Assembly (NCBI GenBank): GCA_947624225.1
Contig: CANQJF010000008.1
Location: forward strand, 1-55,743
Direction: 5' to 3'
DNA length: 55,743 bases
Source: an uncultured Clostridia bacterium
GTDB lineage: Bacteria > Bacillota > Clostridia > Christensenellales > Borkfalkiaceae
The translations under genes were made by a program, and so were the position numbers. The notes beneath the pieces were generated by a model that searched no databases, was not told the origin of the DNA, and saw only the letters and a list, made by a program, of their open reading frames with translations. The stretch's first letter is position 1, and each line of letters starts with the position of its first letter. Shown one piece after another: positions 48,538 through 55,659 of the stretch.

Positions 48538-48566
48538 ATTATACGGGAAGAGAGGCATGTTGTCAA
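48538..48566 (-). promoter_or_regulatory. consensus promoter of the CDF gene
   Basis: TTGACA (48561-48566), a 17-base spacer and TATAAT (48538-48543), a perfect consensus. Only six bases separate it from the ATG. Confidence 0.85.
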
Positions 48567-48624
48567 CGGTCCATACAAAATTTTACGGCGCCCGAAAGCG
48601 GTGGGAAAAAGCGGAGAGCAAGAA

Positions 48625-48659
48625 GCGGCGCGCGGGCTTCCCCGAAGCCCGCGCGCCGC
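48625..48659. terminator. very stable GC hairpin after the hemolysin III gene
   Basis: GCGGCGCGCGGGCTT pairs perfectly over 15 bp with AAGCCCGCGCGCCGC. The T-run on the minus strand is poor. Confidence 0.55.
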
Positions 48660-48672
48660 ATGAAGTTTGCCT

Positions 48673-49329
48673 TTACATCATCAAGAAGATGCTCCCGAAT
48701 TGCAGCACGGTGCCGAGGAGTACAAAGAGGTGCCACACCGCGTGGAAATAGCGCACCCTCTTGCCTAACGCGAAAAAGACGATGCCCACCGTGTAGGCGA
48801 TCCCTCCCGCGAGCAAGAGCTGAAAGCATGCGGGCGAGACGATGGGCAGAAGCGGCGGGAGAAAGACGATTGCCATCCACCCCATGACGACATACAGCAC
48901 CATGGAGATGGTTTTGACGACCTTGTTGTTCATGGCAATGGCATTCATCGTGATCCCCCCGATGGCGCACCCCCATTGCAGTGCGAGCACCGTCCAGCCC
49001 ACCGCCGTGCCATAGAGCGGGATGAGGCAATAGGGAGTATACGTCCCCGCAATGAGAAGATAGATGGTGCAGTGGTCGAAGATGCGGAACACTCCCTTTG
49101 CACGGCCGCTCGGAAGAAAGTGATAGAGCGCGCTCATGGTGTAGAGCACCACGATCCCGAATCCGAATGCCGAGACGGCGATCTGCTGCGCGATGCCCCT
49201 CGCATAGAAGAGAAGCGTCACCCACGCGGCGAGCCCGAACGCCCCGCCCACGATGTGCGAAACGGCGTTAAATATCTCCTCCCCCTTGGTATAGAATGAT
49301 TGAAACCCTCTGCGAACGGCAATTTCCAT
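48673..49329 (-). CDS. hemolysin III / YqfA-family membrane protein (PAQR superfamily)
   Basis: 218 residues from ATG 49327-49329 with GGAGGCACGCC upstream. Seven membrane helices. Family motifs: EEIFNAVSHIVGGAFGL, then S-A-L-Y-H (metal-ligand His), FDHCTIYLLIAGTYTP, and H-x3-H near the end (YFHAVWHLFVLLG). PAQR-like proteins act in membrane lipid homeostasis, and the haemolysin name is historical. The family keeps the His/Asp metal site. A hairpin terminator follows. Confidence 0.9.
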   Translation of the reverse strand: MEIAVRRGFQSFYTKGEEIFNAVSHIVGGAFGLAAWVTLLFYARGIAQQIAVSAFGFGIVVLYTMSALYHFLPSGRAKGVFRIFDHCTIYLLIAGTYTPYCLIPLYGTAVGWTVLALQWGCAIGGITMNAIAMNNKVVKTISMVLYVVMGWMAIVFLPPLLPIVSPACFQLLLAGGIAYTVGIVFFALGKRVRYFHAVWHLFVLLGTVLQFGSIFLMM

Positions 49330-49349
49330 GGCGTGCCTCCTTTTCTCCC

Positions 49350-49378
49350 ATGATAGCTCACGGCGGCACAAAATACAA
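49350..49378 (-). promoter_or_regulatory. promoter of the hemolysin III gene
   Basis: TTGTAT (49373-49378), a 17-base spacer and TATCAT (49350-49355) on the minus strand. Confidence 0.55.
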
Positions 49379-49472
49379 CCTACTTCTGCTTTTTCGAATC
49401 CTACTCTTTTTTGCCGCGATTCCACCTCCTGTATTGGCAATTCTTTTGGAAAAATATGCAACTCTACGCAAG

Positions 49473-49508
49473 AAAAACCCCACTCTACCCAGAGTAGAGT
49501 GGGGTTTT
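49473..49508. terminator. bidirectional terminator
   Basis: AAAACCCCACTCTAC (49474-49488) pairs with AGTAGAGTGGGGTTTT, giving T-runs both ways. It ends the small zinc-ribbon gene at 49561. Confidence 0.8.
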
Positions 49509-49560
49509 GAGGGCAATTTAGGCCCAAACGGGCGTTTTGAGCTCCGGATTTGAGTTCCGT

Positions 49561-49830
49561 TTAAGATCTCCAAAGCGTGAAATAGAGCACCAAGATGACG
49601 AGCGCAACCGCGATCCCTACGGTGTAGGTGACGATGCGGATCTTTTTGATCTTGCTGTCGGAGAGGGGCTGGTAGCGCTTGGTATCCACTTTCCCCTTGC
49701 AGTGCGGGCATTCCGTCATGTGGTCTAAGATCTCTTTTCCGCAATGCGGGCAGGTGACCGTGTGCTTTTTGCGGTATTCCTGCTCCCTGCGGTATTCGTC
49801 CTCGTAAACTGTCGTCCTCTTGTTTTTCAT
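49561..49830 (-). CDS. small zinc-ribbon membrane protein
   Basis: 89 residues. A charged N-terminus (YEDEYRREQEYRKK), then a zinc ribbon CPHCGKEI and CPHCKGK, then one C-terminal membrane helix (VTYTVGIAVALVILVLYFTL). Function unknown. Its ATG lies six bases after TATAAT (49837-49842) and has no Shine-Dalgarno, so it is probably read from a leaderless mRNA, like the CDF gene. Confidence 0.75.
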   Translation of the reverse strand: MKNKRTTVYEDEYRREQEYRKKHTVTCPHCGKEILDHMTECPHCKGKVDTKRYQPLSDSKIKKIRIVTYTVGIAVALVILVLYFTLWRS

Positions 49831-49836
49831 ATCTTT

Positions 49837-49865
49837 ATTATAACCCTCCGGCGAAGAAAAGTCAA
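49837..49865 (-). promoter_or_regulatory. promoter of the small zinc-ribbon gene
   Basis: TTGACT (49860-49865), a 17-base spacer and TATAAT (49837-49842) on the minus strand, six bases before the ATG. Confidence 0.75.
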
Positions 49866-49924
49866 GGCTTTGCGCGCGCTCCCCGCCTGCGGGCGCATGG
49901 GAATTTCTTTCAGACCGATTTCAC

Positions 49925-49953
49925 TTTACAAATGCCCGCGCATGTGATACAAT
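49925..49953 (+). promoter_or_regulatory. promoter of the DUF697-like gene
   Basis: TTTACA (49925-49930), a 17-base spacer and TACAAT (49948-49953). The -10 context ATGTGATACAATGGATACAA resembles that at 53941. Confidence 0.65.
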
Positions 49954-49983
49954 GGATACAAAAGAACTCCAAGGAGCAATCGT

Positions 49984-51054
49984 ATGAAGAAGAAATCTAC
50001 GGCGCTCGCACCGGTGGAGCCCCGCGATCCCGCGCCTTTACGGGAAGAGCCCGCCCAGAGCACCGAAAAAAAGATGAGCATCTATGATTACGAGCAGAAG
50101 TATGTCAAGCGCCAAAACGCACGCGGAGCAAAACTGTTCATCGGCGGCGCCGCGGCCGTCATCGGCGTATTCCTCTTCGTCCTGCTCGCTCTCTTGGCAC
50201 TGCGCGTGTACGACATCAACATGTATGCGGGCTTTGCCATGATGGCGGTCTGCTTGGTCATCTACATCCTCGTGTTCATCGTTCCCCTCATCAAGATCTT
50301 GCGTACGGGATACTTCGTCACCAATGTCAACGCGTTCACGGCGCGCAAGGCGCAACGCCACAACAAAAAGATGCGCCACAGCATTGCGGATAAGATGATC
50401 GACTTCTCCGCGCGCGTGGACGGTGCGGGATGGTATGATTCCCAACTCGTGGGACAGCTCGCCATCGCCATGAAAACAGGGGATGAAGCCGGCGTCAAGA
50501 AGAATTTGACCGAACTCTACAAGGGCTCGGTGAAGAAGTCGGCAAAGTCGCTCATCTTTAAGAGCTCCATGAAGTCCGCCGCCTACTCCGCGCTCTCCCA
50601 GACGGCCACCATCGATGCCGCGCTCATCGTGGTCGTCAACATGCAGCTCATCAAGGACCTCGTGTTCCTCTACGGGTTCCGCCCCTCCGATGCAAAGCTC
50701 GCAAAGATCTTCGTGCAGGTCATTGCCAACTCCCTCGTTGCTTACGGGCTGGGCAATGTCAACATCGGCGGAAGCGTGGTGAGAACGATGGGCGAGGCCG
50801 TAAGGGGCATCCCCATTTTGGGAAGCGCCATCGCGGCCATCATCGATTCCTCGGTGCAGGGGTTGGTCAGCGGCGCCCTCACGGCCGTCATCGGCTACCA
50901 GACCATCCGCTACCTCAACCGCGAATACCACTTGCAGGACATCCTCGACGGCATCCCCCTCGACGACACGGAAGTGGAGATCGAGGAGGCGTGCGCGGAG
51001 ATCGAGAGCGAGCTCAAAAAAAAGAAAAAGCGCCCCATGGCAGAGGCGGGCTGA
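49984..51054 (+). CDS. DUF697-like membrane protein
   Basis: 356 residues with AAGGAGCAATCGT before the ATG. A charged, proline-rich N-terminus (1-45), two membrane helices (about 48-75 and 80-103), a basic helical part (ARKAQRHNKKMRHSIADKMI), then a hydrophobic C-terminal half. It reads VVVNMQLIKDLVFLYGFRPS and GNVNIGGSVVRTMGEAVRGI, in the manner of DUF697/YcjF proteins. The C-terminus is very charged (ELKKKKKRP). The role is unknown; family members act in envelope or GTPase-linked processes. Confidence 0.6.
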   Translation: MKKKSTALAPVEPRDPAPLREEPAQSTEKKMSIYDYEQKYVKRQNARGAKLFIGGAAAVIGVFLFVLLALLALRVYDINMYAGFAMMAVCLVIYILVFIVPLIKILRTGYFVTNVNAFTARKAQRHNKKMRHSIADKMIDFSARVDGAGWYDSQLVGQLAIAMKTGDEAGVKKNLTELYKGSVKKSAKSLIFKSSMKSAAYSALSQTATIDAALIVVVNMQLIKDLVFLYGFRPSDAKLAKIFVQVIANSLVAYGLGNVNIGGSVVRTMGEAVRGIPILGSAIAAIIDSSVQGLVSGALTAVIGYQTIRYLNREYHLQDILDGIPLDDTEVEIEEACAEIESELKKKKKRPMAEAG

Positions 51055-51155
51055 GCCGTTGCCCGGCCATTGCGGGCTAAGCTATTGCGGGCCGATCTGC
51101 TTCTGAGCGCCCTCTCGGGGACGAGACCCCATCAAACTTCTTTCGGAGGCGAGGC

Positions 51156-51647
51156 ATGGAACTGTGGGATGCCTATGACGAAAACTTCAACCTCATCGAG
51201 GGGATCGTCCTCGAACGCGGAAAGCCCGTCCCGGAGGGGTTATATCACATCGTCGCGGACATCCTCGTGCAGCATACCGACGGCAGCTATCTCATCATGA
51301 AGCGCGATCCGCGCAAGCTGTTCGGCGGGACATGGCAGGCCTCTGCGGGCGGCAGCGCCCTACGGGGGGAGACGCCGCTTGCCTGTGCAGAGCGGGAGCT
51401 CCTCGAAGAAACGGGAATTCGGGGTACCATGTCCGAGGTGGGGCGTGACAGAGTGCCCGGGAAGCTGTATGTGGAGTTCCTCTGCATCACCGATCAAGAC
51501 AAGCAAAGCGTCACCTTGCAGGAGGGAGAGACGGTGGATTTCCGCTGGCTGAGCAAGGACGAGCTATTCTCCATGCCCACCCACGGGCCGAACTCGCTCT
51601 CCACCGAACGGATCTTCCGCTTCCTCCCCGCTTTGCAGAGAAGATAG
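51156..51647 (+). CDS. NUDIX hydrolase
   Basis: 163 residues, GGAGGCGAGGC before the ATG. The complete Nudix box lies at about residues 65-87 (G-x5-E-x7-R-E-L-L-E-E-T-G-I), so it should hydrolyse a nucleoside diphosphate linked to another group. The start MELWDAYDENFNLIEG and YHIVADILVQHTDGSYLIMK resemble the IPP-isomerase/YfcD-like subgroup; the substrate is not known. Stands alone. Confidence 0.9.
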   Translation: MELWDAYDENFNLIEGIVLERGKPVPEGLYHIVADILVQHTDGSYLIMKRDPRKLFGGTWQASAGGSALRGETPLACAERELLEETGIRGTMSEVGRDRVPGKLYVEFLCITDQDKQSVTLQEGETVDFRWLSKDELFSMPTHGPNSLSTERIFRFLPALQRR

Positions 51648-51678
51648 CCCCCCCCTTGGCCCGATCCGAAACAAAGTG

Positions 51679-51701
51679 ACCCGTCGGCTCGGCCGGCGGG
51701 T
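51679..51701 (+). terminator. terminator after the NUDIX gene
   Basis: ACCCGTCGG (51679-51687) pairs with CCGGCGGGT (51693-51701), followed by GCTCATTTT. A copy of CATGTCCG comes directly after, at 51711-51718. Confidence 0.55.
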
Positions 51702-51806
51702 GCTCATTTTCGGACATGGTACCCACCTATCAAGTCCGTGGGTGGGAAATCCGCGCGGACAGATCGCGGGATCGCAAAAAAAAATTTATTGTGAGGTGCT
51801 CCCCCC

Positions 51807-52181
51807 ATGCTCGACATAGAACAGCTCATCGAACAATTCGGAAAAGATATCACGGTGAGACACGAAAACGGCGCTGTCTTTGTCACCCCGTCCTTTTACC
51901 ATGTGGACAGCGACGAAAGCATTGCTTTGAGATTTTCCCAAACAACGGACGGCAGGCCCGTCATAACAGACTGCGGAACGACAACCGATTATCTCCGATT
52001 GAGGGACATCAACCTTGAAAACTATCGGGAAAAATTAAACGCGATCAAGGAAAGATTTTGGATCGGAGAAGAAAGCGGCGCATTCCTCATGGAGCTGCCC
52101 ACCGACAGTCTCCCCTTTGTCACAATCCATCTCGGCTACTTCATCCAAGCAATTTGCGTCATCGCAAATATCGACTTGTAA
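51807..52181 (+). CDS. DUF1828-like small protein
   Basis: 124 residues with GAGGTG eight bases before the ATG. ITVRHENGAVFVTPSFYHVD, then ALRFSQTTDGRPVITDCGTT, agrees with the DUF1828 pattern (VTPF, then TD-x-G). Such proteins are often encoded by mobile elements and phages. The C-terminal half is hydrophobic. Convergent with the next gene, 10 bases away. Function not known. Confidence 0.55.
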   Translation: MLDIEQLIEQFGKDITVRHENGAVFVTPSFYHVDSDESIALRFSQTTDGRPVITDCGTTTDYLRLRDINLENYREKLNAIKERFWIGEESGAFLMELPTDSLPFVTIHLGYFIQAICVIANIDL

Positions 52182-52191
52182 GAGCGGGGTC

Positions 52192-53025
52192 TCACCGTCG
52201 GGCCCGCGGCTTTCTGATCGGTCCAAACGCGTAATAGATCCCTTTCAAGTCGTCGGAGAGATAGGAAAGCGCCTGCTCTTCCAAATGGGCCGGCACCCCG
52301 TAATAGGCCTCCGCGATCCCGCCCGCCATCGCCCCTATCGTATCCGAATCCCCGCCGATCGACACGGCATTTCGAACGGCATCTTCAAAGCCGTCGCTCT
52401 CCAAAAATGCCAAAATCGCATGGGGGACGCTCCCTTGGCACGTTACCCAATTCCCGAGATCGTCATATCCGTATGAGGTTTGCAGGTTTACAACGGTGAA
52501 AGACGGATCGTTTAAGATGGGATAGTATGCGGCAGCGCGTTCTCGAATGGTCGCTTTCTCTGCGCCGATGCGCGCAAGATAGACACAGAGCGCAACCGCC
52601 TCGCCCCCTTTCAACCCCTCGGGATGATTGTGGGTCACTCCGGTAACGGTGTTCGCCAGCAATTTCAATTGCGCTTCGGAATCCGCGACCCATCCCACAG
52701 GGCTGATCCGCATCCCCGCTCCGTTCCCATAACTGTTGATCGGCAAAGCCGAATTGCCGTCGAACAGCCAATGATAAAACTTTTCACCCCACCCCGTGTT
52801 GGGATGAGCCCTTGCGACGGCGCGCATGCAGTTGACGGTCTTGCCGGCAAGTGTGGAGTAGTCGCCCCTGCAAAGGAACAGCGCCTGCGCAACGGCTACC
52901 GTCATGAAAGTATCGTCTGTGGCGCGGCATGCCCCCGTGAAAAATTCGAAGTTCTTGCCGCGGTTATCGTTTTCGACGAATTCGAATCTGCTGCCGACAA
53001 TGTCTCCTATGATCGCCCCTATCAT
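52192..53025 (-). CDS. ADP-ribosylglycohydrolase (DraG family)
   Basis: 277 residues from ATG 53023-53025 (GGAGAGGAAAAG upstream). It begins MIGAIIGDIVGSRFEFVE, as usual. The metal-binding motifs are A-T-D-D-T (CRATDDTFMT) and G-G-D-S-D-T-I-G-A near the end, both intact, so it should remove ADP-ribose from proteins or nucleic acids with Mg2+/Mn2+. No ADP-ribosyltransferase is seen nearby. Convergent with the DUF1828-like gene. Confidence 0.9.
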   Translation of the reverse strand: MIGAIIGDIVGSRFEFVENDNRGKNFEFFTGACRATDDTFMTVAVAQALFLCRGDYSTLAGKTVNCMRAVARAHPNTGWGEKFYHWLFDGNSALPINSYGNGAGMRISPVGWVADSEAQLKLLANTVTGVTHNHPEGLKGGEAVALCVYLARIGAEKATIRERAAAYYPILNDPSFTVVNLQTSYGYDDLGNWVTCQGSVPHAILAFLESDGFEDAVRNAVSIGGDSDTIGAMAGGIAEAYYGVPAHLEEQALSYLSDDLKGIYYAFGPIRKPRARR

Positions 53026-53156
53026 CTTTTCCTCTCCATCATAAAAGTAAGTTAAGCTCTGCGGGGATCCCCCTCTCATCTTTCCGAGGCCCATTATACC
53101 ATACTTCAAGGCAAAAATCCACCTTTGCACCGCCCCTCAGCCCATCTTTTCTCTCT

Positions 53157-53184
53157 AAAAAAACCGCCCGAGCGGGCGGTTTTT
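53157..53184 (-). terminator. terminator of the Hsp20 gene
   Basis: ACCGCCCG (53163-53170) pairs with CGGGCGGT (53173-53180). The A-run on the left gives the T-run for the minus strand. Confidence 0.75.
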
Positions 53185-53201
53185 CGTTGCTTTTTTGAAA
53201 G

Positions 53202-53615
53202 TCATTCGATGTCGATGAAGTTCTTCTCGGCCGTATCACGGGGCTGTGCCTTGGGCACGGTCAGCGACAGGATGCCGTTTGCATACTTGGCCTTGATCTG
53301 CTCGCGCATCACCTCGGTGCCGACATAGTAGCTCCTCGAAGTGCTCTCGCGGATCTCTCTGCGCAAATATTTCTTGCCGTCCTCTTCCCTCTTTTGCTTT
53401 TCGGCCGTCACGGTGAGATATCCCTTTTCGAGGGAAATTTTGATCTCATCTTTCGCATAGCCGGGCAATTCGAGGTCGAGTTCATAGCGATCCTCCGATT
53501 CCTTGATGTCCGTTCTGGGTTCCTTGGTCTCCTCAAAGAACATGGGCTTGAAAAAATCATCCAGCGCATCGAAAAAGTCGTAATTCTTGTTCTTGGTTTG
53601 CAGTTCGTATTTCAT
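53202..53615 (-). CDS. small heat-shock protein (Hsp20 / alpha-crystallin family)
   Basis: 137 residues from ATG 53613-53615 with AAAGGAGAT upstream. The N-terminus holds FFDALDDFFKPMFF. The alpha-crystallin domain covers about residues 40-130: DIKESEDRYELDLELPGYAK, then KGYLTVTAEK, and the closing GILSLTVPK. It is an ATP-independent chaperone that holds unfolding proteins. The frame is open 51 codons further upstream over the promoter, which I exclude. Confidence 0.92.
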   Translation of the reverse strand: MKYELQTKNKNYDFFDALDDFFKPMFFEETKEPRTDIKESEDRYELDLELPGYAKDEIKISLEKGYLTVTAEKQKREEDGKKYLRREIRESTSRSYYVGTEVMREQIKAKYANGILSLTVPKAQPRDTAEKNFIDIE

Positions 53616-53741
53616 CTTTCTATCTCCTTTCTTGAAATTTGCGCGGGAGGCTGCGGCAATGGGCGGGCCGAGGCAGGGGCGCGGAGGGGGCCGCGCGGCG
53701 CCGGGGCTTTTCGTTGCCCGCCGCTTCCTTTGTTCATATAT

Positions 53742-53768
53742 ATTATACCTCGCGCGGAGCTTTTTCAA
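53742..53768 (-). promoter_or_regulatory. probable promoter of the Hsp20 gene
   Basis: TATAAT (53742-53747) on the minus strand, with TTGAAA (53763-53768) 15 bases upstream or TTTGAA with 16. No CIRCE palindrome is visible. Confidence 0.5.
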
Positions 53769-53923
53769 ACAGTCCCCCGCCCCACATCAAAAAATTTTTT
53801 TAAGATCAAGGGCAGGCCGCCCAAACAGTCCTCTGCGTTGAAGCATTCTTTCCGCGCGGGCCCCTTTCATCTTGTTTGCAAATTCATATTGTGTGCAAAG
53901 CGCCGCTCGGATGCTTTCAGCGC

Positions 53924-53952
53924 TTGTCTTTTTTGCGCGGATGTGATAGAAT
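53924..53952 (+). promoter_or_regulatory. promoter of the phosphatase gene
   Basis: TTGTCT (53924-53929), a 17-base spacer and TAGAAT (53947-53952). Confidence 0.65.
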
Positions 53953-53983
53953 GGATGCAAACCACGGCGACGGCAGGTGACGC

Positions 53984-55102
53984 ATGCAACCATTCATCAA
54001 ACCCGATTTTTCCAACAGCATTCTCAATGTCAGCGCGACCCTCGCGGAATTTTTGGGCTGTCCCAACGAAAAGCCCGTCCTTTCCGATCTCCTCAAAGAG
54101 CTGCAAGAGGGCTATCAAAGCGTCGTCTTTCTCATCCTCGACGGGCTCGGGATGCACCCCATCGAGAAAAATTTGCCCGAGGACGCCTTTCTGCGGCAAA
54201 ACATCCGTCGGGTGCTGACGTCGGTGTTCCCCTCCACCACGACCAACGCGACGACGACACTGCTCACGAACAAGTCCCCCATGGAACACGGCTGGTTTGG
54301 ATGGAGCTTGTATTTTGAGGATCTCGGCCATCCCGTCGACCTCTTCCTCGACGTCAATTCGCTCACGGGAGAGCCCATCGAGAGGGGGCATGTCCGAAAG
54401 AGGCTCCCCATTGAGCCCTTTTACATGCGCGCAACGGCGGGGTATACGACGAGCGTCGTCGTCCCCTCGTATTGGCAGCACGACGGTGCAAACAGGTATG
54501 TCTGGACGACTTTCGAGGAACTGTGCGGCTACATCAAGCGCATTGCCCAAACCCCGGGCAAGCAATTTATTTACGCCTACTGCTCGGAGCCAGATTCCGT
54601 CATGCACCGCTTCGGCGTCTCCTCCGAGGAGGCGCATTTGACCATCGGCACGCTCAATCGCGGGCTCCAAGCCCTCTGCGAAGAACTCCCCGAGACGCTG
54701 TTCGTCATCACCGCCGACCACGGGCAGGTGGACATCGACGGCAACATCGAGCTCTACCGCGACGAAGCGCTGCTCTCCACGCTCGCTTGGCCGCCCTATC
54801 TGGAATCGCGGGCGCCCGCTTTCAAGGTAAAGGAGGGGCGCGAAAGGCAATTTCGCGAGCTGTTCGAGAGCCGCTACGGGGAGGACTTCGCCCTCTTCGA
54901 GAGCAGACAGCTCATCGAGGAGAACTACTTCGGCGCGCCGGCGGGCGTGCATGCACGGTCGCTCGGCGACTACATTGCCGTCGGAAAGACGCATAAAGTC
55001 GTAAAACTGAACGCACGCTCCCACGATTTCAAGGGCCACCATACCTCTCTCACGGCGGGGGAAATGAATGTGCCGCTCATCGTCGTCGGGAGCCGAAAAT
55101 AG
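53984..55102 (+). CDS. alkaline-phosphatase-superfamily phosphodiesterase (nucleotide pyrophosphatase-like)
   Basis: 372 residues, GCAGGTGA before the ATG. Type I phosphodiesterase/nucleotide pyrophosphatase fold: metal site LDGLG at about residue 53, nucleophile Thr within FPSTTTNATTTLLTNK, EPDSVMHRFG, ITADHGQVD, and the C-terminal H-H-T (GHHTSLTAGEM). The set of metal ligands appears complete, so it should cleave phosphodiesters or phosphomonoesters. No signal peptide, so cytoplasmic. One copy of the CATGTCCG motif is in it. It is followed by a TIGR04076 gene 30 bases on, likely in one operon. Confidence 0.87.
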   Translation: MQPFIKPDFSNSILNVSATLAEFLGCPNEKPVLSDLLKELQEGYQSVVFLILDGLGMHPIEKNLPEDAFLRQNIRRVLTSVFPSTTTNATTTLLTNKSPMEHGWFGWSLYFEDLGHPVDLFLDVNSLTGEPIERGHVRKRLPIEPFYMRATAGYTTSVVVPSYWQHDGANRYVWTTFEELCGYIKRIAQTPGKQFIYAYCSEPDSVMHRFGVSSEEAHLTIGTLNRGLQALCEELPETLFVITADHGQVDIDGNIELYRDEALLSTLAWPPYLESRAPAFKVKEGRERQFRELFESRYGEDFALFESRQLIEENYFGAPAGVHARSLGDYIAVGKTHKVVKLNARSHDFKGHHTSLTAGEMNVPLIVVGSRK

Positions 55103-55132
55103 AGCCGCAAGCGCGGCCCCTCGGAGGACATC

Positions 55133-55435
55133 ATGAAACGCGTAAAAATCACCGTCATGCGGACGGCCTGCTACAAGGATTTGATGGAACGCTACGAAAA
55201 TCCTCTTTCGAACCCCTGCGACATGCGCGAGGGACAGGTGTTTTTCTCCGACGGCATAAAGAAGCCGGAGGGCCTCTGCAATAGCGCATGGGAGAGCATG
55301 GCCCCTTTCGTCATGACGCTCGCCTGCGGCGGACAGGATATCTATGACGGCTGGATGAAAGACAAGCGCTCTGCCATGATCTCCTGCAACGACGGATTTC
55401 GGCCAGTAAGTTTCCTGCTCGAAGCAGTCGATTGA
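55133..55435 (+). CDS. TIGR04076-family protein
   Basis: 100 residues, CGGAGGACATC before the ATG. KRVKITVMRTACYKDLMERY, C-D-M-R-E-G-Q-V-F, the PEGLCNSAWESMAPFVMTLA stretch and final C-N-D-G-F-R-P-V-S-F are the marks of TIGR04076, small Cys-rich proteins of unknown function, common in Clostridia. Four to five cysteines could bind a metal. Probably co-transcribed with the phosphatase gene. Confidence 0.8.
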   Translation: MKRVKITVMRTACYKDLMERYENPLSNPCDMREGQVFFSDGIKKPEGLCNSAWESMAPFVMTLACGGQDIYDGWMKDKRSAMISCNDGFRPVSFLLEAVD

Positions 55436-55469
55436 AAGGGAGGGAATGAGGAGAAAGACATGCGGGAAA

Positions 55470-55560
55470 TCGGCGCGGAACGAGTGCCTCGAACGAAGCA
55501 CAGAAAATGGGCACGGAAAACGAGCACCGAGAATGAAACACGGAATATGGGCGCCAAACG
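55470..55560 (+). repeat. imperfect ~13-bp tandem repeat
   Basis: About seven units of AAAATGGGCACGG-like sequence (GAACGAAGCACAG, AAAATGGGCACGG, AAAACGAGCACCG, AGAATGAAACACGG, AATATGGGCGCC). It is intergenic, after the TIGR04076 gene. Confidence 0.55.
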
Positions 55561-55566
55561 CAAAAC

Positions 55567-55600
55567 AAGCGAGGACCAATCTGTCCTCGCTTTGATTTTT
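55567..55600 (+). terminator. terminator of the phosphatase-TIGR04076 operon
   Basis: AAGCGAGGA (55567-55575) pairs with TCCTCGCTT (55584-55592), then TGATTTTT. Confidence 0.75.
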
Positions 55601-55659
55601 GTCAAACGCCCCATCCGCGCCCGCGAGCCCTATCCTCCCGCTTTCATAATGCCCGCGAA

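Noticed and set aside
52192-53025. Toxin-antitoxin pairing of the DraG-like hydrolase with the adjacent DUF1828-like gene
   Set aside because: The genes are convergent, not co-transcribed, and no ADP-ribosyltransferase toxin is present.
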